Both the position numbers and the translations under genes were made by a program. DNA of 64,000 nucleotides from Terriglobus aquaticus. GTDB lineage: Bacteria > Acidobacteriota > Terriglobia > Terriglobales > Acidobacteriaceae. How positions within the stretch are numbered: the first letter of the stretch is position 1; the number at the start of each line of letters is the position of its first letter. Shown here piece by piece: positions 9,746-18,552 of the stretch. The notes below the pieces were generated by a model. It was not told the origin of the DNA, did no database searches, and saw only the letters and a program-made list of their open reading frames with translations. Where the stretch lies: assembly GCF_025685415.1 (NCBI RefSeq), contig NZ_JAGSYB010000001.1, positions 3,534,001-3,598,000 on the forward strand, written 5' to 3'.

Positions 9746-11761
9746 TCAAGAGGCCTGCTGGGAGGCTTCAGCCGTTTCCACCGGCTTATCGGGCTGGGAC
9801 TGGTAGATCTCTTCTACCCGCGCGACCGTGTCGATCTCGTCCAGCGGTTTGTCGCGGCGAATCTGGAGGATGCGCGGGAATCGCAGGGCGAAGCCGCTGG
9901 CGTGACGGTCGGAACGCATGATGTTGTTGAACGCGACCTCCAGGATCATCAGCGGCTCAACCGTGCGGAAGTGGCCATAGTCCTCCAGCGTGTGCGCCTT
10001 CAGCCACTCGGTCAGTTCGGCGATCTCCGCGTCCGTCACACCGCTGTATGCCTTACCCACATTCTTCAGCAATCCGTCGGCGTCGCGCACGGCAAAGGTG
10101 TAGTCGCTCAAAAATTGCGACTTGCGGCCGTTTCCGTATTCCGCGCCGGTGATCACGACATCCAGCGTGTCGAGCGTGCGCTTCAGTTTTACCCAACTGA
10201 TGCCGCGCCGGCCCGGTTGGTAGGCCGAACTCAATGCCTTGATCATCACACCTTCGTTGCCGCGGTCGCGGGCGGAAACGTAGGCGCGATCCAAGTCTTC
10301 GGCGCTGGCGGCGTGGCGCACTTCGCTCAGCAGCAGCCGCTGTTCGCCCTGCGCCTTGCTCACGCCATCGTCGACAAAGAGCCCACCTTTCGGCATGGGC
10401 GCGGGCGTTTCCAGCGGCGAACACGTGACGCGCTCAATGCTGTTGACCACAGCCTGCAAACGCTGCCGGCGCTCGCGCAGCGGCAGGTCCAGCAGAAGCG
10501 AACCTCCCGCGAAGAGGATGTCGAAACACATGAAGACTACGGGAGTTCCGCGGCGCACGTCGTTGGTCACGCGCTTGCGGCCGATACGGGGGCTGAGTAC
10601 GGCAAAGGGAAGCGCGCGGTGCTCGCGCACGTCCCACGCCAGCACCTCACCATCGAGAATCAGCCCTGAGCCGCTCGCGTCACCGAGAACCTCCGGCGTC
10701 ACGCGGGCAAAGGCTTCGGCGATCTCCGGATAGCTGACCGTCACGTCTTCGCGGTTGCGGGAGTACAGCGCGACGCGCCCCGGTTGTGACGCATCGCCGC
10801 AGTGCAGTTGCACGCGCATGCCGTCATATTTGTCTTCAATCTGCGCGTCAATGTGCACCGCATCCAGCGCAATCTGCTCGCGCTCGACCGGGTCGTTGGA
10901 GTCAGCGGGCGCGTTTTCCTCGACGGGCTGCTCTGGCACATCTGCCTCCGCGGCAGCAACCTTTTTCTTGCGCTTCTTCGGCTTTTCCGCGGCCTCGTCG
11001 GGCTCAGGTTCAGGCACTGCGGAGAAGCGCTTCACCGCCTCTTCCGGCGTGTCCACCGGCGACGCCAGCATGAACCCGAGCGGATGGAACAGCCGCATAC
11101 GCGCCTCGGCAAGGCGCCCCTGGAAGGCTTTGCGTACCGCGTCCGCCAGGTCGGCTTCCAGCGTGATGGCATTGCGCACGGCCTCTAGCGGCTGCTCGCT
11201 GGCGACTGCGACCGCTTCCTCGATCAACGCCTGCTTCACGCCGATGCGCATGTCACCCAGCATGAGCTTCACCAGGTACTTGGCTTCCACGGGCGTCGCG
11301 ATGCGCAGCAGGTCCGTCAGCAGCTGCTGCCGGATTGCCGTCGTCTTCGCGACGGCGATCTCGGCAAAACTCTCGGCAATGCCTGCGTAAGTGAGTGACG
11401 GCGCAGGCGTGTGGCCCTTCTCCGCCCACAAGTCTCCTGTAGCAGCGCCCAGGTCTCCATACCGGCGAAACGCCGCGGTGAACTCTGCATCCGTCGGGTT
11501 CACGATGTCGCGGATCACGCGCGACATCATCGCGCCGCCAATGCTCAACTTGCGGGCGTCGAACTCGGCGAAGGGTGTGCCTGCCAGGTACATCGCGAAC
11601 AGGCCGGCGTCGCGCAGGCCGTCTTCCGCCTCGCCACGCTCGGCTGTACCGGCATCCCGCGCTGCCAGCAAGCCGGCCGCAATGGCCGCTCGTTTCTTCA
11701 GCTTGCTGCTGGTGGCGGCCAACTCGTCGGCCAACTGTGCCATGGGAAGGTAAAGGCTCAT
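9746..11761 (-). CDS. ATP-dependent DNA ligase
   Basis: A 671-residue ligase that seals nicks using ATP, probably in repair, alongside the NAD-dependent LigA that most bacteria carry. Residues 1-240 match the DNA_ligase_A N-terminal helical domain (FAEIAVAKTTAIRQQLLTDL, LMLGDMRIGVKQ). The adenylation lysine is Lys311 in EDKYDGMRVQLH. LDGEVLAW, FDILFAGG, GVMIKALSSAY and SWVKLK are motifs III to V. The C-terminal OB fold includes NNIMRSDRHASGFALRFPRI. A Lys/Glu/Pro-rich linker at about 248-296 (including KPKKRKKKVAAAEAD) sits just before the catalytic lysine. The ATG at 11761 begins MSLYLPMAQLADEL; upstream in-frame codons look non-coding. Confidence 0.93.
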   Translation of the reverse strand: MSLYLPMAQLADELAATSSKLKKRAAIAAGLLAARDAGTAERGEAEDGLRDAGLFAMYLAGTPFAEFDARKLSIGGAMMSRVIRDIVNPTDAEFTAAFRRYGDLGAATGDLWAEKGHTPAPSLTYAGIAESFAEIAVAKTTAIRQQLLTDLLRIATPVEAKYLVKLMLGDMRIGVKQALIEEAVAVASEQPLEAVRNAITLEADLADAVRKAFQGRLAEARMRLFHPLGFMLASPVDTPEEAVKRFSAVPEPEPDEAAEKPKKRKKKVAAAEADVPEQPVEENAPADSNDPVEREQIALDAVHIDAQIEDKYDGMRVQLHCGDASQPGRVALYSRNREDVTVSYPEIAEAFARVTPEVLGDASGSGLILDGEVLAWDVREHRALPFAVLSPRIGRKRVTNDVRRGTPVVFMCFDILFAGGSLLLDLPLRERRQRLQAVVNSIERVTCSPLETPAPMPKGGLFVDDGVSKAQGEQRLLLSEVRHAASAEDLDRAYVSARDRGNEGVMIKALSSAYQPGRRGISWVKLKRTLDTLDVVITGAEYGNGRKSQFLSDYTFAVRDADGLLKNVGKAYSGVTDAEIAELTEWLKAHTLEDYGHFRTVEPLMILEVAFNNIMRSDRHASGFALRFPRILQIRRDKPLDEIDTVARVEEIYQSQPDKPVETAEASQQAS

Positions 11762-11894
11762 CGTTGCACCCGCTACCCATAGATGCGCCGCGGCGTCCCG
11801 CTGTCGTAAAGCGGCGGGACCCCAGCCTGTCAGACCGTGTATCCCGGCGCATCCGAAGGTGTGGTGCGCGGCCTTGGCCCGCTTGGAGATAGGT

Positions 11895-12440
11895 ATGGCT
11901 GGAGAGTTGAAAGGAAAGAAAGTTGCCATTCTGGCAACCGACGGTTTTGAACAGGTCGAACTGACCGGACCGAAGCAGAACCTGGAGGAAGCCGGTGCCA
12001 CCGTCACCGTGCTTTCCGTGCAGGCGACGCCGAAACAGATCAAAGGCTGGGACAAGACGGATTGGGGCGAGTCCGTCGACGTGGATGCGCAGGTGAGTGA
12101 GGCGGATCCGCAGCAGTTCGACGCCCTGGTGTTGCCTGGCGGTCAGATCAATCCCGACAAGCTGCGCATCGACGCCGATGCGGTGAGCTTCGTCAAGCGG
12201 TTCGTGGAGACCGGCAAGCCCACCGCTGCGATCTGTCACGGGCCGTGGACGCTGATCGAAGCGGGCGTAGTCAAGGGAAAGACCATGACCTCCTGGCCGT
12301 CCGTTCACACCGATCTGCAGAACGCCGGTGCGAACTGGGTGGACAAGGAAGTGGTTGTCGATGGACAGTTCATCACCAGCCGCAAGCCCGAAGACATCCC
12401 CGCGTTCAGTCGCGAGATCATTCAGGCACTCAGCAAGTAG
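11895..12440 (+). CDS. PfpI/DJ-1 family class I glutamine amidotransferase-like protein
   Basis: A 181-residue protein of the PfpI/YhbO type. Most members are linked to general stress resistance, and deglycase or protease activities have been reported. The nucleophile elbow is AAICHGPWTL, with the cysteine followed by His. An acidic partner is present in ILATDGFEQVEL, and LVLPGGQINPDKLR is the usual oxyanion-loop strand. The start at 11895 has GGAG six bases upstream. It is transcribed divergently from the DNA ligase gene and ends in a strong hairpin. Confidence 0.92.
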   Translation: MAGELKGKKVAILATDGFEQVELTGPKQNLEEAGATVTVLSVQATPKQIKGWDKTDWGESVDVDAQVSEADPQQFDALVLPGGQINPDKLRIDADAVSFVKRFVETGKPTAAICHGPWTLIEAGVVKGKTMTSWPSVHTDLQNAGANWVDKEVVVDGQFITSRKPEDIPAFSREIIQALSK

Positions 12441-12446
12441 CTACGG

Positions 12447-12489
12447 AAAAGCAGCAGACCTCCCGGAGTGTCCGGGAGGTCTGCCGCTT
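12447..12489. terminator. Bidirectional rho-independent terminator
   Basis: A perfect 14-bp stem (12454-12467 with 12471-12484) encloses a GTG loop. On the plus strand it is followed by CGCTTT. On the minus strand the tail reads TGCTTTTCC. It lies between the convergent PfpI-like and MFS genes and can serve both. Confidence 0.88.
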
Positions 12490-12508
12490 TGGTGCCGGGA
12501 TCGATCTT

Positions 12509-13831
12509 CTACATCTCAAACATCGCCGGCTCTGCGTCTGGGAGAGACGGCGGCCGCCGGTAGATCTGCTTCTGACCCGTCACATGCCGCAGCACTGCAA
12601 GTGCCACCAGCAGCACGGACAGCCCGCTGATGCCGTTGACGCCAAGGTGCTGCCAGGCCAGCGTGCTCAGGGCCGAGGAGATCGCCGCGCCAGTGAAGTA
12701 GCTGACCATGTAGACCGTGTTGATACGCGAGCGTGCGTCGGGCCGCAGCGCAAAGATGCGTGTCTGGTTCGCAATCTGTGACGCCTGCGCGCCCACGTCC
12801 ATCACGATCACGGCGACAGCCAGCAGTGCCAGGTACAGCCACACCTGCAGGTGGGCGGTGTGCTCCTGGTGCTGGGCCAGCCGCTCTGTGCCGTAGACCA
12901 TGCAGTAGGACGTGCCCAGGATCGCCAACGCCATCGACATGACATAGCGCGGTCCGCGCTGGTCGCTCAGTTTGCCCGCAAACGACGCCATCAGCGCACC
13001 TGCCGCGCCCACCAGGCCGAAGCTGCCCGCAATCCCCGCGCCCAGCCCGTGCGCTTGCAGCGCGAATGCGAGCGTATTCCAGAACACGGAAAACGAGCCA
13101 AAGACGAGCGCGCCCATCAGGCAGCTTTCGCGCAGCAGCGGCTCTTCGCGGAAAACCGTCCACAGCGATCGCATGGCGTCCGCGTAGCGCAGCTTCTGCT
13201 TGGGCGGCAGTACCGGCATCAGCCGGCGAATTGCCGGTGCAAAGCCCGCGGAGATGATCGCCGCGATCAGAAAGACCACACGCCAGCCAGGGATGTTCCA
13301 GCGCGTGCCGCGCTCCAGGTACACCACAGCGTCGTTGATCCAGCCAGCAAACGTACGTGCCAGCAGCACGCCGAGCAACAGGCCGGTCATCACAATGCCG
13401 ATCGCCTTGCCACGCTCCTTTGGCTTGGCCAGGTCGGGCGCAATGGGCAGAGCAACGTGCGTGACACAGGCGAGCGCGCCCGCAACTGTGCTGGCCAGCA
13501 CTAGCAGCGGCAGGGTGGGTGCTACGGCCACCAGCAGCAGCGCAACCGCAACGGCGGCATACAGCTTCGTCATCAGGCCGCGGCGTTCCACAATGTCGCC
13601 CAGCGGAACGCAGCACAGCAGGCCGGCGGCGTAGCCCACCTGCGTCGCTACCGCAACCAGGCCGGCCTGTGCGGCACCCACGTGGAAGCTCGCTGCGATC
13701 TCCGGCAGCAACGGCTGCGCCAGGTACATGGTGGAGACGCCCACGCCGCAGCACATGCCCAGGAAGGCAAGTGGAGCTTTGGGCTGAACAGGGACTGAAG
13801 TTGGCGAGGAGGCGTCGGATCGTGCAGACAT
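12509..13831 (-). CDS. MFS transporter (YnfM-like)
   Basis: An inner-membrane major facilitator of about 440 residues with twelve predicted helices. LGDIVERRGLMTK after helix 2 is the MFS motif A region, and DLAKPKERGKAIGIVMTG is the corresponding loop region near helix 5. The overall pattern resembles YnfM/arabinose-efflux-type DHA1 permeases. I took the start at 13831 (MSARSDASS, with GAAAGAG upstream) rather than an ATG 45 bases earlier that would overlap murQ and add an Arg-rich leader. It lies 16 bases downstream of murQ, so the two are probably co-transcribed; a role in sugar or muropeptide-derived solute traffic is possible but unproven. Confidence 0.9.
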   Translation of the reverse strand: MSARSDASSPTSVPVQPKAPLAFLGMCCGVGVSTMYLAQPLLPEIAASFHVGAAQAGLVAVATQVGYAAGLLCCVPLGDIVERRGLMTKLYAAVAVALLLVAVAPTLPLLVLASTVAGALACVTHVALPIAPDLAKPKERGKAIGIVMTGLLLGVLLARTFAGWINDAVVYLERGTRWNIPGWRVVFLIAAIISAGFAPAIRRLMPVLPPKQKLRYADAMRSLWTVFREEPLLRESCLMGALVFGSFSVFWNTLAFALQAHGLGAGIAGSFGLVGAAGALMASFAGKLSDQRGPRYVMSMALAILGTSYCMVYGTERLAQHQEHTAHLQVWLYLALLAVAVIVMDVGAQASQIANQTRIFALRPDARSRINTVYMVSYFTGAAISSALSTLAWQHLGVNGISGLSVLLVALAVLRHVTGQKQIYRRPPSLPDAEPAMFEM

Positions 13832-13847
13832 CGTGGCTCTTTCGATG

Positions 13848-14771
13848 TTACGCCGCGGTGCCCGGCGCGGCCGCAAGCGCAGCGCGCAATACGCCGTTCG
13901 CAGCCTGCAACTGGGCTTCGGCCTGCTCGCGGCTGCCTCCGCGCGCGGCCATAACGATTGCAGTTTTCACGTTGCCGCCCTCGCGCAAAAGGCCGCTGGC
14001 CCGCTCGCGCGACACACCCGTGACCTCCATCACAATGCGCTCCGCACGATCGACCAGCTTGGCATTGGTCGGGGCGACGTTGACCATCAGGTTGCCCAAC
14101 ACATAGCCCAGCTTCACCATCAGGCCGGTGGAGAGCATGTTGAGCACCAGCTTCGTCGCCGTGCCCGCCTTCATGCGCGTGGAACCGGTGATTACCTCCG
14201 GCCCGGTGGCCGGTGTGATCGCGAGATCGGCTGCCTGCTCCACCGCCGACCCCGGAACACACGAGAGCCCGATCACGAGGCAGCCCGCATCGCGTGCGTG
14301 CTCCATGGCACCCAGCACGTAAGGCGTGCGCCCGCTCGCCGCGATACCGACCAGCACGTCCAGCCCTGCGGATTGGCCGAAGCCATTGGCCACCAAGTCC
14401 TGCACACCACGCTCGCGCGAGTCCTCCGCGCCTTCCTCGCTCACGCGCAGCGCCGGGTCGCCTCCCGCGATCAGACCCTGCACCATGTCGCGCGGGACCG
14501 AGTAGGTGGGCGGACACTCCGACGCGTCCAGCACACCGAGCCGGCCGCTGGTGCCAGCGCCGATGTAGTACAGCCGGCCGCCCTGGCGCACCCGCTCCGC
14601 AATCGCGTCCACCGCCTGCGCGATCGCCGGAATCGTCTCTGCCACGCGGGCTGCGACGGTTGCGTCTTCCTCGTTGATCAGTCGCAGCATCTGCTCCGTC
14701 GGCAGGGTGTCAATGTCGGCGGAGCGCGAGTTGCGCGTTTCGGTCAGCAGCGTGCCCAGGTTGGCTTCCAT
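13848..14771 (-). CDS. murQ: N-acetylmuramic acid 6-phosphate etherase
   Basis: This cytoplasmic SIS-domain enzyme cleaves the D-lactyl ether of MurNAc-6-phosphate, giving GlcNAc-6-phosphate and D-lactate during peptidoglycan recycling. Of 307 residues, the signature YIGAGTSGRLGVLDASECPP (about 68-87) and the downstream GSTRMKAGTATKLVLNMLST are both intact, as is EGAEDSRERG. Length is normal for the family. GGAG lies two to three bases before the ATG, unusually close. A possible sugar-type MFS transporter gene follows on the same strand. Confidence 0.97.
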   Translation of the reverse strand: MEANLGTLLTETRNSRSADIDTLPTEQMLRLINEEDATVAARVAETIPAIAQAVDAIAERVRQGGRLYYIGAGTSGRLGVLDASECPPTYSVPRDMVQGLIAGGDPALRVSEEGAEDSRERGVQDLVANGFGQSAGLDVLVGIAASGRTPYVLGAMEHARDAGCLVIGLSCVPGSAVEQAADLAITPATGPEVITGSTRMKAGTATKLVLNMLSTGLMVKLGYVLGNLMVNVAPTNAKLVDRAERIVMEVTGVSRERASGLLREGGNVKTAIVMAARGGSREQAEAQLQAANGVLRAALAAAPGTAA

Positions 14772-15018
14772 GACTCCAGTATCCGCGATCTCGCTGGCGT
14801 CCTCTGTAGTGCGGTCTCACGCCGAGTGGTCCAGCTTCATGACCGGGTTGCTGCGCGGATGTGAGCGCGTCAACATCTGCGGCGGACCAATGAAGAACCA
14901 TGCAGAAGGTGCGAGATGGCGAAGGTCTGTGAGTCCATCACAGCCACATCCCACAGTCGCGGCTGCATCTGACTTTTCGAAACGGAGCGAATCAATCCTC
15001 CCGCAGAAAGCGAGCCGC

Positions 15019-15861
15019 ATGCCTTACTTCCAAGCAAAAGACGGTACCAACATTTACTTCTACGATTGGGGTGCCGGAGCGCCCGTGGTGCTGATCCACG
15101 GCTGGCCGCTTTCGTCCGCGTCGTGGGAGTACCAGGCGCGCGTGCTCGCCGACTCCGGCTTCCGTGTCATCGCCTACGATCGCCGTGGTTTCGGTCGCAG
15201 CGACTGGGCCGCCAGGGGCTACGATTACGACACGCTCGCCAGCGACCTGAACGACCTGATGGAAGGCCTGAACCTTTCCGGTGCAACGCTGGTCGGCTTC
15301 AGCATGGGTGGCGGCGAGGTTGCGCGCTACATCGCACGCTATGGCGAGTCGCGAGTCGCAAAGGCGGCGTTCGTGTCGGCCGTGACGCCCTACCTGCTGA
15401 AGACTGACGACAATCCCGACGGCGTGGACAGGAAAGTCTTTGAAGACATCTACGCCCACCTCATCAAGGATCGTCCGGCATTTCTGCAGAGCTTCGCCGA
15501 GAAGTTCTTCAACTACTCGGCGCTGCACCACACCGTCTCGTCGGCGCAGTTGCAGTTCGCCGGCCAGCAGGCGTTCATGGCCTCGCCGGATGCAACGCTG
15601 AAGCTGGCGCATGCCTGGGCCGAGACGGACTTCCGTGGCGACGCGACGAAGATCACCGTTCCGACGCTGATCATTCACGGCACCAGCGACAAACTTGTGC
15701 CGATCGAACACTCCGGCGCGCGCATGAAGAGCCTGGTCGCCAACAGCGAACTGCTGGAGTACGACGGCGAGCCGCACGGCCTGACCAACACCGCGCCCGA
15801 CAAGCTGAACGAGGACCTCCTGCGCTTCCTGCGCGCACCGGGCCGGGTTGCCGCCCTGTAA
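15019..15861 (+). CDS. Alpha/beta hydrolase (non-heme chloroperoxidase/arylesterase type)
   Basis: A 280-residue alpha/beta hydrolase. The nucleophile elbow GFSMGGGEVARYIARYG places the serine. LIIHGTSDKLVPIEHSG supplies the aspartate and DGEPHGLTNTAPDKLNEDLL the histidine. The oxyanion region is VVLIHGWPLSSASWEYQ. The cap-domain pattern matches the cofactor-free haloperoxidase/arylesterase group. The start at 15019 (MPYFQAKDGTNIYFYDWG) is where family members begin; the frame is open upstream but looks non-coding. It is divergent from murQ across about 250 bases in which I see no convincing promoter. Confidence 0.92.
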   Translation: MPYFQAKDGTNIYFYDWGAGAPVVLIHGWPLSSASWEYQARVLADSGFRVIAYDRRGFGRSDWAARGYDYDTLASDLNDLMEGLNLSGATLVGFSMGGGEVARYIARYGESRVAKAAFVSAVTPYLLKTDDNPDGVDRKVFEDIYAHLIKDRPAFLQSFAEKFFNYSALHHTVSSAQLQFAGQQAFMASPDATLKLAHAWAETDFRGDATKITVPTLIIHGTSDKLVPIEHSGARMKSLVANSELLEYDGEPHGLTNTAPDKLNEDLLRFLRAPGRVAAL

Positions 15862-15959
15862 ACTTGCGGGCTGTAGCGACACAGAGGCGTGGCCGACGAG
15901 GCCGCGCTTTTCTGTTGCAACCCGCGCCGGCTCCGGTATCCTGCCGCCGGCGGTCTCCC

Positions 15960-17168
15960 ATGCAAAGCACGTGCATCATTGGCGGTGGACCTGCGGGCAT
16001 GATGCTTGGCCTTCTGCTGGCCCGCGCCGGTCTGCCGGTCACCGTGCTTGAGAAGCACAATGACTTCTTTCGCGACTTTCGCGGCGACACCACCCATCCA
16101 TCCACGTTGCAGGTAATGCACGAACTTGGCCTATTGCCGGGCCTGTTGCGGCTGCCTCATACCGAGCTGCGCCGCGCCAGTGCGGTGGTCGGCGGCAGAA
16201 CATTTCCAATTGCCGACTTCACCCATCTTCCCGTGGCCGCTCCTTTCATCGCGCTCATGCCGCAGTGGGACCTTCTGAACTTCCTCGCCGAACGGGCCGC
16301 CCGATATCCCACCTTTCAGTTGCGCATGGGGCACCAGGCGACCGGCCTGCTCTACGACAGCACCGGCCAGGTCAGTGGAGTAACGGTGCGCACTGCGAAC
16401 GGCGAGGAGAGTCTGCGCGCTGACCTGGTGGTCGGCTGCGATGGCCGCCATGCCACGTCCGTTACTGCTGCGCACCTGCCTGTTGTCGAAACCGGTGTTC
16501 CGATCGACGTGCTCTGGTTCCGCATCCCGCGGCAGCACGACGATCCGGAAAACGGTCTGGGCTATGTGAACTTCGGACACCTGGTCGTTCTGATCAACCG
16601 CGGCGGTTACTTCCAGGTGGGATTTCTCATCCGCAAGGACGGCCTTCCAGGCTTGCAGCAGCGAGGCCTCCCTGCGTTTCAACAGCTTCTGGCGCGCATC
16701 GTTCCTTTTCTCGCGGGCAGGGTCGACTCGCTCCACTCGTGGGTCGACATCAAGCTGCTTACCGTGCAACTGAACCACCTCGAGCGTTGGGCCGTTCCCG
16801 GTCTGCTGTGCATCGGCGATGCTGCGCATGCTATGTCTCCGGTCGGCGGCATCGGCATCAACATCGCCATTCAGGATGCGATTGCCGCGGCCAACCGGCT
16901 GGTACCGGCGCTGCAGCGGGATGCCGTAACCGTGCACGATCTGCTGAGTGTGCAGCACTATCGCGAGGCCACCATCCGGCGCACCCACGGCTTCCAAAGA
17001 CTGGCGCACAAGGTCCTAAATCAGATCCTGCAAGCCGAAGGCGCGATGCGGCCCCCGCTGGCTATCCGCGTGTTGACGCGTCTGCCGGGCGCGCAGCGTC
17101 TGGCCGGGCGCCTGATCGGCATGGGGCTGCAACCGCAGCACGTCCAGACGCCGGAACAGGCTTTCTGA
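15960..17168 (+). CDS. FAD-dependent monooxygenase (PHBH fold)
   Basis: A 402-residue flavoprotein of the para-hydroxybenzoate hydroxylase fold. The N-terminal dinucleotide site is TCIIGGGPAGMMLGLLLARA. The middle DG motif is LVVGCDGRHATSV. The second FAD motif is CIGDAAHAMSPVGGIGIN. It resembles aromatic-ring hydroxylases such as those of polyketide or ubiquinone pathways, but the substrate cannot be predicted. It follows the hydrolase by 98 bases on the same strand, so the two may act on the same aromatic or haloaromatic compound; that is inference. Confidence 0.92.
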   Translation: MQSTCIIGGGPAGMMLGLLLARAGLPVTVLEKHNDFFRDFRGDTTHPSTLQVMHELGLLPGLLRLPHTELRRASAVVGGRTFPIADFTHLPVAAPFIALMPQWDLLNFLAERAARYPTFQLRMGHQATGLLYDSTGQVSGVTVRTANGEESLRADLVVGCDGRHATSVTAAHLPVVETGVPIDVLWFRIPRQHDDPENGLGYVNFGHLVVLINRGGYFQVGFLIRKDGLPGLQQRGLPAFQQLLARIVPFLAGRVDSLHSWVDIKLLTVQLNHLERWAVPGLLCIGDAAHAMSPVGGIGINIAIQDAIAAANRLVPALQRDAVTVHDLLSVQHYREATIRRTHGFQRLAHKVLNQILQAEGAMRPPLAIRVLTRLPGAQRLAGRLIGMGLQPQHVQTPEQAF

Positions 17169-17226
17169 CAACTCTCAAACAAATGGCGTACCATGCTCCC
17201 GCAACCAAAACAGGGGAAAACATCGA

Positions 17227-18552
17227 ATGCCGTCACGCCGAGAGTTTCTGGGGAACGCCGCCACCGCCGCCGCGGGTCTCGCCATTGCAGCCAACGCCAA
17301 GAGCTATGCGCAGATTGCCGGCGCGAACGAGCGCGTTCACTTCGCCGTAATCGGCCTGAACAGCCGCGCCTACGCGCACCTGTCGTCGTTGAAGGCCAAC
17401 AAGGCGGACGCCCGCATCATCGGTGTTGCCGATGTAGACACGGTGATCCTCGACCGGTTCGCCGGCCGCACGGCGACGGCCATGGGCGACGCTCCGCGCA
17501 AGGAGCAGGACTTCCGCAAGCTGCTGGCCAGCAAGGACGTGGACGTAATCACCATCGCCACGCCCGATCACTGGCACGCGCCCATGGCCATCCTAGGCCT
17601 GCAAGCGGGCAAGCACGTGTATGTGGAGAAGCCCTGCAGCCACAACCCGCAGGAAGGTGAGTGGCTGGTCGCTGCGCAGAAAAAGACCGGCAAGCTGTGC
17701 CAAATGGGATCGCAGCAGCGCTCGCACAAGGCCACGCAGGAGATCGTTGCCAAGATCAAGTCTGGCGCGATCGGCAAGCCCTACTGGGGCGAGACCTGGT
17801 ACGCCAACACCCGCAAGCCCATTGGCGTCGGCAAGCCCATCCCGGTGCCGGCAACGCTCGATTGGGACCTGTGGCAGGGCCCAGCTCCGCGCGAGGCCTA
17901 TCGCGACAATGTTCATCCCTACAACTGGCACTGGTTCAAGACCTGGGGAACCGGCGAAAGTCTGAACAACGGCACCCACGAGGTCGACGTGGCGCGCTGG
18001 GCTCTTGGTGTGGAGTACCCGAACAAGGTCACTGCCGCCGGCGGTCGCTACGCCACCCACGACGACTGGCAGTTTTACGACACGCTCGACACCAGCTTCG
18101 AGTATCCCGATGCCTTGATCACGTGGAAAGGCTCCTGCATCAGCGGCAAGAAGACCTACGGCCGCGATCGTGGCACCGCTATCCACGGTACTGAGGCGAC
18201 CGCGGTGATCGACCGCGGCGGATGGGAGATCTACGACCAGAAAGACAAGGTCATCGACAGCTACAAGCAGCCGGCGCACGCAGCGACGTCGTCCGCGGAC
18301 ACGGTCGGTGCCGACAGCATGACCGACGCGCACTTCGCCAACCTGATCGCGGCCATCCGCACCGGCGAAAAGCTGAACCAGCCCATCGCGCAGGGCAACG
18401 TGAGTACAACGCTTGTACAACTGTCGAACATCGCCTACTTCTCGCAGGCCGTGCTCACGCTAAACCCGGAGAACGGACACGTCACCGGCAACAAGCAGGC
18501 CGAAGGCATGTGGGGCCGCAACTACCAGAAGGGGTGGGAGCCAAAGGTTTAG
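17227..18552 (+). CDS. Tat-exported Gfo/Idh/MocA family oxidoreductase
   Basis: An NAD(P)-dependent sugar or inositol dehydrogenase-like protein of 441 residues. The N-terminus carries a twin-arginine signal (SRREFLGNAATAAAGLAIAA), so the folded enzyme is exported with its cofactor. The Rossmann start is VHFAVIGLNSRAYAHL, and the conserved family motif is YVEKPCSHN. In WHWFKTWGTGESLNNGTHEVDVARWALG the His of the usual active-site helix is present. Tat-exported members with bound nucleotide are common in Bacteroidota and Acidobacteriota and are linked to carbohydrate breakdown. AGGGG precedes the ATG. It ends in a 4-base convergent overlap with the next gene. Confidence 0.93.
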   Translation: MPSRREFLGNAATAAAGLAIAANAKSYAQIAGANERVHFAVIGLNSRAYAHLSSLKANKADARIIGVADVDTVILDRFAGRTATAMGDAPRKEQDFRKLLASKDVDVITIATPDHWHAPMAILGLQAGKHVYVEKPCSHNPQEGEWLVAAQKKTGKLCQMGSQQRSHKATQEIVAKIKSGAIGKPYWGETWYANTRKPIGVGKPIPVPATLDWDLWQGPAPREAYRDNVHPYNWHWFKTWGTGESLNNGTHEVDVARWALGVEYPNKVTAAGGRYATHDDWQFYDTLDTSFEYPDALITWKGSCISGKKTYGRDRGTAIHGTEATAVIDRGGWEIYDQKDKVIDSYKQPAHAATSSADTVGADSMTDAHFANLIAAIRTGEKLNQPIAQGNVSTTLVQLSNIAYFSQAVLTLNPENGHVTGNKQAEGMWGRNYQKGWEPKV

